Assembly: GCA_015259105.1 (NCBI GenBank)
Contig: JABZGZ010000001.1
Location: 1 to 64,000, forward strand
DNA from: Atopobium sp.
GTDB lineage: Bacteria; Actinomycetota; Coriobacteriia; Coriobacteriales; Atopobiaceae
DNA length: 64,000 nt
Direction: 5' to 3'
The notes below the pieces were generated by a model. The model was not told the origin of the DNA, ran no database searches, and was given only the letters and a program-made list of their open reading frames with translations. The translations under genes were made by a program, and so were the position numbers. Positions 27,841 through 37,214 of this stretch are shown piece by piece. The number at the start of each line of letters is the position of its first letter. Positions within the stretch are counted from its first letter, which is position 1.

Positions 27841-28551
27841 ATGGGTCAGAAAGTACAGCCTACAGGCTTCCGTCTTGGTGTAACCGAGAGCTGGCGTTCT
27901 CGTTGGTACGCCGATAAGGACTACGCCGAGCAGCTCGGCAACGATCTTGCTATCCGCAAGTATCTTGAGAAGCGCCTTGAGAAGGCAGCTGTTGCTCGTA
28001 TTGATATCGAGCGCGCTGGCGATAAGGTCAAGGTAACTATTTTCTCCGCACGTCCTGGAATTGTCATTGGCAAGAAGGGTGCAGAGATTGACGGCCTCCG
28101 TGCAGATCTTGAGCGTGTTGCTAAGGTCGGCAAGGGTCAGGTCAACGTAGATGTCGTCGAGGTTAAGCGTCCTGAGCTTGACGCAAACCTTGTTGCTCAG
28201 TCCATCGCAGAGCAGCTTGAGCAGCGTGTCGCTTTCCGTCGCGCTATGCGTAAGGCTGTTCAGTCCGCTCGTAAGGCTGGCGCTAAGGGTATTCGTATCC
28301 AGTGCTCCGGTCGTCTGAACGGTGCTGAGATGGGCCGCCGTGAGTGGTACCGTGAGGGTCGCGTGCCTCTGCACACCCTTCGTGCTGCAATCGGCTATGG
28401 TACCGCTACAGGTCGCACCACCATGGGCGCTGTTGGTATCAAGGTTTGGATTTATTACGGCGAGAAGATGCCTGGACAGCCAACACCTAACCCAGCTCTT
28501 GAGGGCTCCGCTCGTCCTCGTCGTGCTCGCAATGAGAGGAGGGGCCGTTAA
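27841..28551 (+). CDS. rpsC: 30S ribosomal protein S3
   Basis: 236 aa. It begins [20 protein letters not shown] and carries the KH motif [16 protein letters not shown] and [16 protein letters not shown]3 lines the mRNA entry channel. Its stop overlaps the rplP ATG (TAATG). Confidence 0.98.
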   Translation: MGQKVQPTGFRLGVTESWRSRWYADKDYAEQLGNDLAIRKYLEKRLEKAAVARIDIERAGDKVKVTIFSARPGIVIGKKGAEIDGLRADLERVAKVGKGQVNVDVVEVKRPELDANLVAQSIAEQLEQRVAFRRAMRKAVQSARKAGAKGIRIQCSGRLNGAEMGRREWYREGRVPLHTLRAAIGYGTATGRTTMGAVGIKVWIYYGEKMPGQPTPNPALEGSARPRRARNERRGR

Positions 28552-28976
28552 TGCTTGCTCCAAAGCGTGTATTGCACCGTAAGGTACAGCGCGGTTCCAT
28601 GAAGGGCCAGGCAAAGGGTAATACCCAGCTGCATTTTGGTTCCTGGGGCATCCGTGCAGAGGAGGCTCACTGGATTACTAACCGCCAGATTGAGGCTGCT
28701 CGTATTGCTCTCACCCGTGAGATGAAGCGTGGCGGTAAGGTTTGGATTACTATCTTCCCAGATAAGCCAATCACCAAGAAGCCTGCAGAGACTCGCATGG
28801 GTTCCGGTAAGGGTAACCCAGAAGAGTGGGTAGCAGTTGTTAAGCCTGGTCGTATCATGTTTGAGATTGATGGCGTACCAGAGGAAGTTGCTCGTGAGGC
28901 CCTCCGTCTTGCTCAGCACAAGCTTCCAATTAAGACCAAGATTGTCTCCAAGGCCGATCAGGACGGTGAGAACTAA
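28551..28976 (+). CDS. rplP: 50S ribosomal protein L16
   Basis: 141 aa. It begins [15 protein letters not shown] and contains [27 protein letters not shown] core and [20 protein letters not shown]16 contacts A-site tRNA. Start and stop both overlap neighbours by one base (rpsC, rpmC), indicating coupled translation. Confidence 0.97.
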   Translation: MLAPKRVLHRKVQRGSMKGQAKGNTQLHFGSWGIRAEEAHWITNRQIEAARIALTREMKRGGKVWITIFPDKPITKKPAETRMGSGKGNPEEWVAVVKPGRIMFEIDGVPEEVAREALRLAQHKLPIKTKIVSKADQDGEN

Positions 28977-29191
28977 TGAAGTACACCGAAATCAAGGCTA
29001 TGAGCGATGCAGACCTCGCTAAGAAACTCGAGGAAGGCCGCGCAGAGCTCTTTAATCTTCGTTTCCAGATGGCAACCAGCCAGCTGGACAACACCGCTCG
29101 TGTCAAGGCTGTAAAGCGTGACATTGCTCGCGTTCAGACCGAGATGCGCACCCGTCAAATTGCTGCGGAATCATCCGCAGAGCAGAACTAG
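28976..29191 (+). CDS. rpmC: 50S ribosomal protein L29
   Basis: 71 aa, two-helix coiled hairpin protein: LKKLEEGRAELFNLRFQMAT-like core (AKKLEEGRAELFNLRFQ) then ARVKAVKRDIARVQTEM. L29 sits beside L23 at the tunnel exit. The TAATG overlap with rplP couples the two. Confidence 0.96.
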   Translation: MKYTEIKAMSDADLAKKLEEGRAELFNLRFQMATSQLDNTARVKAVKRDIARVQTEMRTRQIAAESSAEQN

Positions 29192-29208
29192 ATCGCAGGA
29201 GATAAGTT

Positions 29209-29475
29209 ATGGCAGAGACCGAAAGCAGAAATGCGCGTAAGGTTCGTACCGGACTCGTCGTCTCCATCTCTGGCGAGAAGACGATTACGGTAGAAATTAC
29301 GTACCGTAAGCACCACCCTAAGTATGGCAAGATGATGACCATCGGCAAGAAGCTTCACGTTCACGATGAGAACAACGAGGCTGGTCTGGGCGATACCGTC
29401 CGCGTCATGGAGACTCGTCCTCTTTCCAAGACCAAGCGTTGGCGTCTCGCAGAGATCGTTGAGCGCGCTAAGTAA
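29209..29475 (+). CDS. rpsQ: 30S ribosomal protein S17
   Basis: 88 aa OB-fold 16S-binding protein: [24 protein letters not shown] and [25 protein letters not shown] precedes the ATG. It is the last gene before a 110-nt structured gap to rplN. Confidence 0.97.
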   Translation: MAETESRNARKVRTGLVVSISGEKTITVEITYRKHHPKYGKMMTIGKKLHVHDENNEAGLGDTVRVMETRPLSKTKRWRLAEIVERAK

Positions 29476-29527
29476 TTAGCACCTAGGAAACAGCTTTTAG
29501 CTCAACCTAGTTTTGTATCTATCATTA

Positions 29528-29563
29528 TTTCTCATGTGCGCAAATACGCGCACCTCTGAGAAA
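29528..29563 (+). promoter_or_regulatory. Long hairpin in the rplN leader
   Basis: Two stacked stems, TTTCTCA/TGAGAAA outside and GTGCGC/GCGCAC inside, with a 6-nt loop. No poly-T tail follows and the rplN SD is 11 nt downstream. A translational or processing control element for rplN-rplX is inferred. Confidence 0.6.
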
Positions 29564-29585
29564 TTAGGTTCCGGAGGAACGTCAC

Positions 29586-29954
29586 ATGATTCAGATGGAG
29601 ACCATTCTCAACGTCGCTGACAACAGCGGCGCAAGGCGCGTAAAGTGCGTCAAGGTCCTTGGTGGCTCCAAGCGTCGTTACGCCGGCCTTGCCGACGTCA
29701 TCATTGGCGCTGTCCAGGAGGCTACTCCAGGTGGTTCGGTGAAGAAGGGCGACATTGTTCGCTGCGTCATCGTTCGTACCGCTAAGGACACCCGTCGCAA
29801 GGACGGTAGCTACATCCGCTTTGACCAGAACGCATGCGTTCTTGTTAACAAAGAGGGTGAGCCCAAGGGTACTCGTATCTTTGGACCAGTCGCTCGCGAG
29901 CTGCGCGACCACAAGTACATGAAGATTGTCTCACTTGCACCTGAGACCCTTTAA
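29586..29954 (+). CDS. rplN: 50S ribosomal protein L14
   Basis: 122 aa. It begins [20 protein letters not shown] and contains [20 protein letters not shown] and [14 protein letters not shown]14 contacts h14 of 16S rRNA and RsfS. SD CCGGAGGA precedes it. Confidence 0.98.
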   Translation: MIQMETILNVADNSGARRVKCVKVLGGSKRRYAGLADVIIGAVQEATPGGSVKKGDIVRCVIVRTAKDTRRKDGSYIRFDQNACVLVNKEGEPKGTRIFGPVARELRDHKYMKIVSLAPETL

Positions 29955-29965
29955 GGAGGAACGAC

Positions 29966-30283
29966 ATGCCTAAGATGAAGATCAAGAAGGGCGACAAGGT
30001 CGAGGTCCTCACTGGTAAGGACAAGGGTAAGCGCGGCGAGGTACTTCGCGTATATCCAGAGAAGAACAAGGTTGTCGTTGAGGGCGTTGCAATTGCAAAG
30101 CGCCATGTCAAGCCAAACGCAGCTAACCAGCAGGGTGGCATCGTTGAGGCAGAGGCAGCAATCGACGCTTCCAATGTTGCTCTTATCGACCCTAAGACCG
30201 ACAAGCCAACTCGTGTTGGCTACCTGATCAAGGAGGACGGCACCAAGGTCCGCGTCTCCAAGAAGTCAGGCGCTGAGCTCTAA
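29966..30283 (+). CDS. rplX: 50S ribosomal protein L24
   Basis: 105 aa with a KOW motif near the N-terminus: [20 protein letters not shown]. It initiates 50S assembly. Starts 11 nt after rplN with SD AAGGAGGA. Unusually, a strong terminator follows before rplE, which is normally contiguous. Confidence 0.97.
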   Translation: MPKMKIKKGDKVEVLTGKDKGKRGEVLRVYPEKNKVVVEGVAIAKRHVKPNAANQQGGIVEAEAAIDASNVALIDPKTDKPTRVGYLIKEDGTKVRVSKKSGAEL

Positions 30284-30329
30284 GTTACCCGTGTTTCTCG
30301 CTTTGTAAGAAACATCTCAGAGCTACTTC

Positions 30330-30366
30330 AAACCCCGTTATCATCAGATAGCGGGGTTTTCTTTTT
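30330..30366 (+). terminator. Terminator between rplX and rplE
   Basis: AAACCCCG(T)TAT/ATAGCGGGGTTT stem with TTTTCTTTTT downstream. It splits the spc operon, so rplE must have its own promoter or read-through. Confidence 0.9.
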
Positions 30367-30472
30367 GGGCGAGAAGTGCGGTGTTGTGTAAGTCGTGTGA
30401 TGACACGAAAAAATATCAGCTAGCTTGAAATTCTCGCCCCATTTTTGCTCAATAAGGTCTAATATTGTTCAT

Positions 30473-30557
30473 TGCGTCTTTCTATGGGACACGTATGTCT
30501 CGAGGACGCAGATGGCTCCTAGTTCGCCAAACTAGGAGGTGCGAGGCGATCCCCGCA
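30473..30557 (+). promoter_or_regulatory. Structured leader of rplE
   Basis: Three successive stems: TGCGTC/GACGCA (30473-30510) enclosing GACA/TGTC; CTCCTAGTT/AACTAGGAG with a 5-nt loop (30516-30538, perfect 9 bp); and GTGCG/CGCAC (30539-30557). TAATAT at 30460-30465 just upstream is a possible -10 without a clear -35. The rest of the 303-bp gap holds the rplX terminator. L5-responsive control is inferred, not shown. Confidence 0.6.
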
Positions 30558-30586
30558 CTTAAAACCCCAAGAGTTAAGGAGAAACC

Positions 30587-31147
30587 ATGGCAGACGAGAA
30601 GTACACACCTCGCCTTAAAGAGCTTTACTACGCATCCGTGCGTGATGCTCTGAAGGAGAAATTTGGTTACACCAACGTTAACCAGATTCCTAAGTTTGAG
30701 AAGATCGTTGTCAACATGGGTGTTGGCGAGGCAGCTACAGACGCTAAGGCAATTGACGGCGCTGTAAACGACCTCCGTACCATTACTGGTCAGCAGCCAC
30801 TCGTTACACACGCTCGCAAGTCTATCGCAACCTTTAAGCTTCGCCAGGGTATGCCAATCGGCGCTAAAGTTACCCTTCGTGGCGATCGTATGTGGGAGTT
30901 CCTGGATCGTCTGATCGCAGTTGCAATTCCTCGTATCCGCGACTTCCGTGGTATCTCTGCTAAGAGCTTCGACGGCCGTGGTAACTTCTCCATGGGCGTA
31001 ACCGAGCAGCTCATCTTCCCAGAGATTGACTTTGACAAGATGGACCACACCCGCGGTATGGACATCACCATTGTCACCACTGCTAAGACCAATGAGGAGG
31101 GCAAGGCACTTCTCGACGCCTTCCACTTCCCATTCAAGCAGGACTAA
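30587..31147 (+). CDS. rplE: 50S ribosomal protein L5
   Basis: 186 aa. Contains [21 protein letters not shown], the [20 protein letters not shown] core and RIRDFRGI. L5 binds 5S rRNA and P-site tRNA. Here it stands alone between a terminator-plus-leader upstream and a hairpin-rich gap downstream. Confidence 0.97.
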   Translation: MADEKYTPRLKELYYASVRDALKEKFGYTNVNQIPKFEKIVVNMGVGEAATDAKAIDGAVNDLRTITGQQPLVTHARKSIATFKLRQGMPIGAKVTLRGDRMWEFLDRLIAVAIPRIRDFRGISAKSFDGRGNFSMGVTEQLIFPEIDFDKMDHTRGMDITIVTTAKTNEEGKALLDAFHFPFKQD

Positions 31148-31155
31148 CTTTTACC

Positions 31156-31250
31156 TGCGCTTAAATTAAGCGCATTCCTGTTGGCATCTTCGATGCCGGG
31201 TGACATAGTCACCAGCACTATTGTTTGAAGTCATCTTGGCGTTCGCCAAG
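31156..31250 (+). promoter_or_regulatory. Four-hairpin leader of rpsZ
   Basis: Four perfect stem-loops in 95 nt: TGCGCTTAA/TTAAGCGCA (31156-31174), GGCATC-TTC-GATGCC (31183-31197), GGTGAC-ATA-GTCACC (31199-31213) and CTTGGCG-TT-CGCCAAG (31235-31250). The SD of rpsZ follows at about 31261. Such regularity suggests a protein-binding leader, perhaps for S8 or S14. Confidence 0.65.
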
Positions 31251-31271
31251 TTGCATTTTGAAGGAGGATTT

Positions 31272-31457
31272 GTGGCTAAGACTTCGATGATCGTCAAAGC
31301 CTCGCGTGAGCCGAAGTACTCTACGCGCACACAGAACCGTTGCCAGCGTTGTGGACGTCCCCACTCCGTTTACCGCAAGTTTGGTCTGTGCCGTGTGTGC
31401 TTCCGTGAGCTAGCGAGCAAGGGCGAGCTTCCTGGTGTCCGCAAGGCAAGCTGGTAG
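31272..31457 (+). CDS. rpsZ: 30S ribosomal protein S14, zinc-binding type
   Basis: 61 aa short S14 with zinc ligands CQRC and CRVC, the C+ (type Z) form. The start is GTG 31272 with AAGGAGGA 4-11 nt upstream; an in-frame ATG at 31221 would add 17 unconserved residues read from the leader hairpins. Confidence 0.96.
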   Translation: MAKTSMIVKASREPKYSTRTQNRCQRCGRPHSVYRKFGLCRVCFRELASKGELPGVRKASW

Positions 31458-31470
31458 GACTCAGAGCTCT

Positions 31471-31525
31471 GGCGTCAAGGCATCTGCGCCACGGGTGTAG
31501 ATGAACCAGACACGCAGTTTCATCA
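31471..31525 (+). promoter_or_regulatory. Stem-loops between rpsZ and rpsH
   Basis: TGGCG/CGCCA and GATGAA/TTCATC pairings lie in the 89-nt gap before rpsH, whose SD is GAAGGAGAAGG. In E. coli, S8 represses the spc operon by binding a 16S-like hairpin at the L5 start; a comparable role here is only a suggestion. Confidence 0.35.
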
Positions 31526-31546
31526 TTAACGAAGGAGAAGGATCAA

Positions 31547-31945
31547 ATGAAAATTACCGATCCCATTTCAGACATGCTGACGCGTATTCGTAACGCAAAC
31601 TCAGCTGGCAAGGATTCCGTATCCATGCCATCGAGCAAGGTGCTCGTTGAGATTGCTCGCGTCATCACCGAAGAGGGCTATGTCGAGGGTTACACCGTTG
31701 AGGACACCAAGCCTCAGAAGACTCTTCACATCACCCTTAAGTATGGTAAGAAGCGCGCTAAGGTTATCCGCGGCATTCGTCGCATTTCCAAGCCTGGTCT
31801 GCGCATTTACTCCACCGCTGAGAAGCTTCCACGCGTTCTTGGTGGTCTTGGTACCGCAGTGGTTTCCACTTCTAAGGGCATGATGTGCGACCGCGACGCT
31901 CGTAAGAACGGCGTTGGCGGCGAGGTCATCGCTTACGTTTGGTAA
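31547..31945 (+). CDS. rpsH: 30S ribosomal protein S8
   Basis: 132 aa. Starts [20 protein letters not shown] and ends [24 protein letters not shown] before IAYVW, the conserved C-terminal RNA-binding signature. S8 organises the central domain of 16S rRNA and is a known repressor of its own operon in E. coli. Confidence 0.97.
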   Translation: MKITDPISDMLTRIRNANSAGKDSVSMPSSKVLVEIARVITEEGYVEGYTVEDTKPQKTLHITLKYGKKRAKVIRGIRRISKPGLRIYSTAEKLPRVLGGLGTAVVSTSKGMMCDRDARKNGVGGEVIAYVW

Positions 31946-31972
31946 ATCTGACAGGAATGAAAGGAGACAGCC

Positions 31973-32509
31973 GTGTCTCGTATTGGTAAGAAGCCTGTCC
32001 AGATTCCTGCTGGAGTCACTGTGACAGTTGATAACACCACCGTTACCGTTAAGGGTTCTAAGGGCGAGCTGACTCGTACTTTCTCTGAGCTGGTTGCTAT
32101 CGCTCAGGAGGGCGAGGAGATTCTTGTTACTCGCGTTGACGAGTCCACTGAGTCCAATGCTCAGCAGGGTCTTGTCCGTACCCTTATCCACAACATGGTT
32201 GTTGGTGTCTCTGAGGGCTTCGAGAAGAAGCTTGAGCTCACCGGCGTTGGTTACCGTGTAGCACTTAAGGGCAAGGATCTTGACCTTTCCCTTGGTTATT
32301 CTCACCCAGTTCTCTATGTTGCACCTGAGGGCATTAGCTTTGAGGTACCTGATAACACTCACCTTACCGTTAAGGGTATTTCTAAGGAGAAGGTCGGCCA
32401 GGTTGCAGCTGAGATTCGTATGAAGCGTCCACCAGAGCCTTACAAGGGCAAGGGCATTCACTACGAAGGTGAGCACATCCGCAGGAAGCTCGGTAAGGCT
32501 GCTAAGTAA
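31973..32509 (+). CDS. rplF: 50S ribosomal protein L6
   Basis: 178 aa with two repeated L6 folds and the C-terminal signature RMKRPPEPYKGKGIHYEGE. Start GTG at 31973 (MSRIGKKPVQIPAGV) has AAAGGAGA upstream. L6 lies near the factor-binding site. Confidence 0.97.
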   Translation: MSRIGKKPVQIPAGVTVTVDNTTVTVKGSKGELTRTFSELVAIAQEGEEILVTRVDESTESNAQQGLVRTLIHNMVVGVSEGFEKKLELTGVGYRVALKGKDLDLSLGYSHPVLYVAPEGISFEVPDNTHLTVKGISKEKVGQVAAEIRMKRPPEPYKGKGIHYEGEHIRRKLGKAAK

Positions 32510-32535
32510 AGCAACCCTACTTTTAGGCTAAAAGA

Positions 32536-32557
32536 CCATCACCCCGTTAGGTGATGG
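32536..32557 (+). promoter_or_regulatory. Perfect hairpin in the rplF-rplR gap
   Basis: CCATCACC-CCGTTA-GGTGATGG, an 8-bp stem with a 6-nt loop and no T-run, 10 nt before the rplR SD. Probably a translation-control or processing structure. Confidence 0.5.
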
Positions 32558-32577
32558 CATGTCTCTAAGGAGAAGGA

Positions 32578-32946
32578 ATGAACAAGCAGCAGGCGAAAAA
32601 GGCGGGTCTTGAACGCCGCAAGCGCCGCGTACGTGCCAAGGTCTTTGGTACACCTGAGCGTCCGCGTCTTGCAGTTCACCGCACAAACGCAAACATTTAT
32701 GCACAGCTTATTGACGACGCTTCTGGAAGAACTCTCTGCTCTGCCTCTACGCTTGACCCAGAGTTCCGTTCTACTGGCAAGGTTGGCTCCAACAAGGAGG
32801 CAGCTGAGTTCGTAGGTGAGCTTATCGGTAAGCGCGCTGCCGAGAAGAACGTCACTGAGGTCACTTTTGACCGTGGTGGCCGTCTCTATCACGGCCGCGT
32901 CAAGGCTTTGGCAGATGGCGCCCGCAACGCGGGCCTGAAGTTCTAG
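32578..32946 (+). CDS. rplR: 50S ribosomal protein L18
   Basis: 122 aa 5S rRNA-binding protein: [18 protein letters not shown] and [20 protein letters not shown]. The N-terminal tract is strongly basic. It has its own hairpin upstream and is followed 9 nt later by rpsE. Confidence 0.97.
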   Translation: MNKQQAKKAGLERRKRRVRAKVFGTPERPRLAVHRTNANIYAQLIDDASGRTLCSASTLDPEFRSTGKVGSNKEAAEFVGELIGKRAAEKNVTEVTFDRGGRLYHGRVKALADGARNAGLKF

Positions 32947-32955
32947 GAGGATTCA

Positions 32956-33477
32956 ATGGCACGTGATCGTAAGCGCCAGCAGGATACGGATCTTCAGGAG
33001 CGCGTCGTTTATATTCACCGCGTTTCCAAGACCGTTAAGGGTGGCCGCCGTATGTCACTCGTTGCTCTGGTAGTCGTTGGCGACGGTAAGGGTAACGTTG
33101 GTATTGGCCAGGGTCGTTCCGCTGAGGTACCTCTGGCAATTCAGAAGGGCGTCGAGGACGCAAAGAGGAACATGTTCAAGGTCCCACTGACCGAGACTGG
33201 TTCCGTACCACACGCAGTCACTGGTCACTACGGTGCAGGCTCTGTTCTTATTAAGCCTGCATTCGAGGGTACTGGTGTTATTGCTGGCGGTCCTATTCGT
33301 CCACTCTTTGAGCTTGCAGGTATCACCAATGTACTTTCTAAGTCCCTTGGTACCGACAACGCTCTGAACATGATTAAGGCAGCAGCTGAGGGTCTGAAGG
33401 AGCTTTCCAGCCCAGAAGAAGCAGCTGAGCGTCGTGGCCTAACCGTCGGCGATATGTTCGTCGGAAAGGAGAACTAA
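32956..33477 (+). CDS. rpsE: 30S ribosomal protein S5
   Basis: 173 aa. Contains [20 protein letters not shown] and [19 protein letters not shown], the double-stranded RNA-binding region involved in decoding accuracy. rpmD begins 2 nt after its stop. Confidence 0.97.
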   Translation: MARDRKRQQDTDLQERVVYIHRVSKTVKGGRRMSLVALVVVGDGKGNVGIGQGRSAEVPLAIQKGVEDAKRNMFKVPLTETGSVPHAVTGHYGAGSVLIKPAFEGTGVIAGGPIRPLFELAGITNVLSKSLGTDNALNMIKAAAEGLKELSSPEEAAERRGLTVGDMFVGKEN

Positions 33478-33479
33478 CG

Positions 33480-33665
33480 ATGGCTAAGAACCTTAGCATC
33501 AAGCTTGTCCGTGGCGCCGTTGCAGGCGTCAAGAAGGACCAGACTGCTACGGTGAAGGCCCTCGGCCTCCACAAGATCGGCGATACCGTCGAGCAGCCTG
33601 ACAACCCAAGCATTCGTGGAATGATCTTCAAGGTTAAGCACCTTGTCGAGGTTGAAGAGAACTAG
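33480..33665 (+). CDS. rpmD: 50S ribosomal protein L30
   Basis: 61 aa. [30 protein letters not shown] is the L30 fold (core spans residues 4-33). It follows rpsE by 2 nt and precedes rplO by 11 nt. Confidence 0.95.
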   Translation: MAKNLSIKLVRGAVAGVKKDQTATVKALGLHKIGDTVEQPDNPSIRGMIFKVKHLVEVEEN

Positions 33666-33676
33666 AGGTAGTAATA

Positions 33677-34123
33677 ATGCAGCTCAATGATCTTCGCCCC
33701 GCAGTGGGTTCGCGCAAAAATCGTAAGCGCGTAGGTCGCGGTAATTCTTCAGGCAATGGTACTTTTGCCGGCCGCGGTATGAATGGTCAGCTCTCCCGCT
33801 CTGGTGGCGGCAAGGGTGCTGGCTTCGAGGGTGGACAGCAGCCACTGGCTATGCGTCTTCCTAAGCTTCCTGGTTTCACTAACCACAACCGTGTTGAGTA
33901 CGCTCCAGTCAACGTTGCTCGTCTGAACGCTCTCTTTGCAGATGGCGAGACCGTAGACGCAGAGGCTCTGGTTGCTAAGGGAGTTATTAAGTACAACTTC
34001 ATCCCAGTCAAGGTTCTGGGTGATGGCGAGCTTTCTAAGAAGCTCACTGTTAAGGTCGACAAGGTTTCCGCCTCCGCAAAGGCTAAGATCGAGGCGGCCG
34101 GTGGAAAGGTTGAGGCCGAGTAG
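33677..34123 (+). CDS. rplO: 50S ribosomal protein L15
   Basis: 148 aa. It begins [22 protein letters not shown] and carries the Gly-rich [24 protein letters not shown] tail that threads into 23S rRNA. The TAG stop overlaps the secY GTG start (TAGTG). Confidence 0.97.
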   Translation: MQLNDLRPAVGSRKNRKRVGRGNSSGNGTFAGRGMNGQLSRSGGGKGAGFEGGQQPLAMRLPKLPGFTNHNRVEYAPVNVARLNALFADGETVDAEALVAKGVIKYNFIPVKVLGDGELSKKLTVKVDKVSASAKAKIEAAGGKVEAE

Positions 34124-35403
34124 TGAGTAAAGGAATCGCCAACGCATTTCGTGTTCCGGAACTAAGGGGAAAGATTCTCCTTACGGTATTGATTCTTCTT
34201 CTGTACCGTTTTGGTGCGTATCTTCCTGTGCCCGGTGCTCCATTCCAGCAGATGCTTTCTGTTTATCAGAATGGTCTTGCTAAGAATGGCGCAATGGCCG
34301 TGCTTAACCTATTTTCGGGTGGCGCTCTTTCTCGCATGTCTGTTTTCAGTCTGGGCATCATGCCTTACATTACGGCTCAGATCATCTTCCAGATGATGCA
34401 GTCCGTTATTCCATCTCTTGGCGAGCTTGCTAAAGATGGTGAGAGCGGCCAGCGTAAGATTACGCAGTACACGCGTTATCTTACGGTTGGCTTAGCTCTG
34501 CTCAATGCAGTTGGTTACCTGTTCTTGTTTAAGAGCTATGGTGTATCTTTTGCATCTATGGAGGGCGTGCCTGAGGCACTTGAAAACTTCCTGGTAGTCT
34601 TTACCATGCTAGTTGGTGCCATCATTATTATGTGGCTCGGTGAGGTTATTACCCAGCAGGGTGTTGGCAACGGAATGAGTCTTATCATCTTTGCAAACAT
34701 CATGGCTGGACTTCCAACAGCCCTTATTTCTTCAGTAGCTACTCGTGGAAACATTATTCTTACTGTTGTTACTGTTGTGGTTATGCTCGCTATTATTCCG
34801 CTCATTGTTTACATTGAGCGTGGTCAGCGTCGTATTCCTATCAACTATGCCAAGCGCGTTGTTGGTCGTCGTATGATGGGCGGTCAGTCAACTTACCTTC
34901 CAATTAAGGTAAACACTGCAGGCGTTGTGCCAATCATCTTTGCATCTGCAATCCTGTACCTTCCTGCTCAGGTTGCTGTGTTCTTCCCAGGAGTAGAGTG
35001 GATTCAAAATCTTGCTACTTCACTTTCTTCTGGATGGGTTAACTGGGTTCTCTCAGTTATGTTCATTGTCTTCTTTGCATACTTCTACACCTCAATGGTG
35101 TTCAATCCAGAGGAGACAGCAGACCAGCTTAAGAAGCAGGGTGGCTTTATTCCTGGTGTTCGTCCAGGTACTGCTACTTCGACGTATATCAAGACTGTTA
35201 TTGACAGAGTCACCCTCCCCGGTGCTATCTTTATGGCAGTTCTTGCAATCGTTCCAACCATTATTTTCTGGTTCACAGGCGATTCGTTGATACAGGCGTT
35301 TGGTGGAACTTCCGTCCTCATCATGGTCGGTGTTGCAATGGATACACTCTCTTCCATTGAGTCCCACCTTAAGATGCACAACTATGAGGGCTTCTTTAAG
35401 TAG
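34123..35403 (+). CDS. secY: Preprotein translocase channel SecY
   Basis: 426 aa with ten predicted membrane segments. SecY family signatures GIMPYITAQIIFQ and NPEETADQLKKQGGFIPGVRPG are present. It forms the SecYEG protein-conducting channel. GTG start overlapping rplO links its translation to the ribosomal operon. A strong terminator follows. Confidence 0.98.
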   Translation: MSKGIANAFRVPELRGKILLTVLILLLYRFGAYLPVPGAPFQQMLSVYQNGLAKNGAMAVLNLFSGGALSRMSVFSLGIMPYITAQIIFQMMQSVIPSLGELAKDGESGQRKITQYTRYLTVGLALLNAVGYLFLFKSYGVSFASMEGVPEALENFLVVFTMLVGAIIIMWLGEVITQQGVGNGMSLIIFANIMAGLPTALISSVATRGNIILTVVTVVVMLAIIPLIVYIERGQRRIPINYAKRVVGRRMMGGQSTYLPIKVNTAGVVPIIFASAILYLPAQVAVFFPGVEWIQNLATSLSSGWVNWVLSVMFIVFFAYFYTSMVFNPEETADQLKKQGGFIPGVRPGTATSTYIKTVIDRVTLPGAIFMAVLAIVPTIIFWFTGDSLIQAFGGTSVLIMVGVAMDTLSSIESHLKMHNYEGFFK

Positions 35404-35420
35404 TTCTTAATACGTAGCAT

Positions 35421-35450
35421 AAAGGGGCCTGGAAACAGGCCCCTTTTATT
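35421..35450 (+). terminator. Terminator after secY
   Basis: AAAGGGGCCT/AGGCCCCTTT stem with a 6-nt loop and a following TTATT. adk begins only 20 nt later, so read-through or another promoter must serve adk-map. Confidence 0.88.
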
Positions 35451-35470
35451 ATTTGAAAGGAAGGCGAAGC

Positions 35471-36097
35471 ATGAACATTGTTCTTCTCGGCGCACCTGGC
35501 GCTGGCAAGGGTACACAGGCTCAGAAGCTCGTTGCAGAGTATGGACTTGCTCACATCTCAACCGGTGACCTTCTTCGTGCTGCTGTTAAAGCTCAGTCTG
35601 AGCTTGGCGTTAAGGCTAAAGAGTATATGGATGCTGGTCAGCTTGTTCCAGATCAGCTTGTAATTGACCTGGTAAAAGAGCGCCTTTCTGCAGACGATGC
35701 AAAGGCTGGTTTTATTCTTGATGGTTTCCCACGCAACACCGCTCAGGCAGTAACCCTTGATTCTGAGCTTCAGAATATGGGCCTCAAGCTTGATGCAGCT
35801 CTGCTTGTTGCTGTTGAGCCAGAGGTTATTGTTGAGCGTCTTTCTTCTCGCCGTACGTGCAAAGAGTGTGGTTATACTGCACCTGCTGGTACAGAGACTT
35901 GCCCAAATTGCTCTGGTGAGATGTATCAGCGTGATGACGATAAGCCAGAGACTATTCGTAAGCGTCTTGATGTATACGAGAACCAGACTTCTCCTTTGAT
36001 CGAGTACTACAAGGGTCATGGAATTCTGAAGGAGGTCAACGGAGATCGTCCTGTTGACGAGGTATTCGCCGACGTTAAGACACTCCTCGCACTATGA
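35471..36097 (+). CDS. adk: Adenylate kinase
   Basis: 208 aa, long form. P-loop GAPGAGKGTQ near the N-terminus, DGFPRNTAQA, and a LID with CKECGYTAPAG...CPNC, i.e. four zinc-binding cysteines typical of Gram-positive enzymes. It interconverts ATP, ADP and AMP. Start ATG 35471 is preferred over 35453 because the purine-rich SD (GAAAGGAAGG) lies just upstream. The stop overlaps the map start (ATGA). Confidence 0.97.
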   Translation: MNIVLLGAPGAGKGTQAQKLVAEYGLAHISTGDLLRAAVKAQSELGVKAKEYMDAGQLVPDQLVIDLVKERLSADDAKAGFILDGFPRNTAQAVTLDSELQNMGLKLDAALLVAVEPEVIVERLSSRRTCKECGYTAPAGTETCPNCSGEMYQRDDDKPETIRKRLDVYENQTSPLIEYYKGHGILKEVNGDRPVDEVFADVKTLLAL

Positions 36098-36882
36098 TTA
36101 CCATAAAAACACCTGAACAAATCGAGGCAATGAAGGTGTCGGGCGCCCTTTCTAAGGCAGTTCTTCGTCGTGCTGGATCCATGATTAGACCTGGTGTTTC
36201 AACGCTCGAGATTGACCGCGCTGTTGAAGCTTTTATTAGACTTCATGGCGGAACCCCTACCTTTAAGGGCTACGGTGGATTCCCTGGATCTGTTTGCTCT
36301 TCCATTAACGAGCAGATTGTTCACGGTATTCCATCAGCTAACGTCATTTTGCAAGATGGCGATATTCTGACTATTGATACAGGCGCTACCGTTAACGGTT
36401 GGGCAGGAGATAACGCTTGGACGTTCTACTGCGGAACAGTTGACGAGAAAACCCAGGCACTTTGTGAGGTTACCCGCGATTGCCTTAAGGCAGGTATTGC
36501 AGCTGCTGTTCCTGGAGCTCGCCTTGGCGACGTTGGACATGCAGTTCAGAAGCTTGCTGAGGATAATGGCTATGGCGTTATTCGTGATTTTGTTGGTCAT
36601 GGTATTGGCCGCGATCTTCACGAGGACCCCGAGGTCAGAAACTACGGTCGTGCAGGCAACGGCATTGTTCTTCGTGAGGGAATGGTAATTGCAATTGAGC
36701 CTATGATTGCTATGGGTACCTACGATTGCACCGTTCTTGAAAATGGTTGGACCGTTGTTACCGATGATGGCCTGCCATCAGCACATTATGAGAACACGGT
36801 TGCTATTACTGCCGATGGTCCCGTTATCGTTTCAGAAGATGAAGTTGGTCCATGGTGCGAGATGCAAGGCGGTCTTGAGTAA
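36094..36882 (+). CDS. map: Methionine aminopeptidase, type I
   Basis: 262 aa. It removes the initiator Met of nascent proteins. Metal ligands are in TIDTGATVNGWAGDNAW (two Asp), HGIGRDLHEDP (His), IEPMIA (Glu) and YENTVAIT (Glu). The ATG overlaps the adk TGA. The conserved secY-adk-map-infA-rpmJ-rpsM order is kept. Confidence 0.97.
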   Translation: MITIKTPEQIEAMKVSGALSKAVLRRAGSMIRPGVSTLEIDRAVEAFIRLHGGTPTFKGYGGFPGSVCSSINEQIVHGIPSANVILQDGDILTIDTGATVNGWAGDNAWTFYCGTVDEKTQALCEVTRDCLKAGIAAAVPGARLGDVGHAVQKLAEDNGYGVIRDFVGHGIGRDLHEDPEVRNYGRAGNGIVLREGMVIAIEPMIAMGTYDCTVLENGWTVVTDDGLPSAHYENTVAITADGPVIVSEDEVGPWCEMQGGLE

Positions 36883-36995
36883 CACATACATTGTTCTTCT
36901 CGCTATCTAATTGTGTTGAAAAAATAAGTGATAGACGAGTGGCACATTTTTATGTATTATTGATAACCGCTGTCGATGTGTCGAGAGGATGAAAG

Positions 36996-37214
36996 TTGGC
37001 TAAACAAGACGCGATTGAGCTTGAAGGCAAGGTACTAGAACCCCTGCCAAACGCTATGTTTAACGTTGAGTTAGAGAACGGCAAGACCATCCTTTGCACC
37101 ATCTCAGGTAAGATTCGAATGAATTACATTCGAATTCTCCCTGGTGACAAGGTTGTAGTAGAGATTTCTCCTTACGATCTTACCAGGGGTCGCATTACCT
37201 ACCGTTATAAGTAA
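36996..37214 (+). CDS. infA: Translation initiation factor IF-1
   Basis: 72 aa, standard length. It starts at TTG 36996 ([20 protein letters not shown]) with GAGAGGA about 6 nt upstream and contains [21 protein letters not shown]-fold protein binding the ribosomal A site during initiation. TATTAT at 36955-36960 is a possible -10; no clear -35. Confidence 0.97.
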   Translation: MAKQDAIELEGKVLEPLPNAMFNVELENGKTILCTISGKIRMNYIRILPGDKVVVEISPYDLTRGRITYRYK

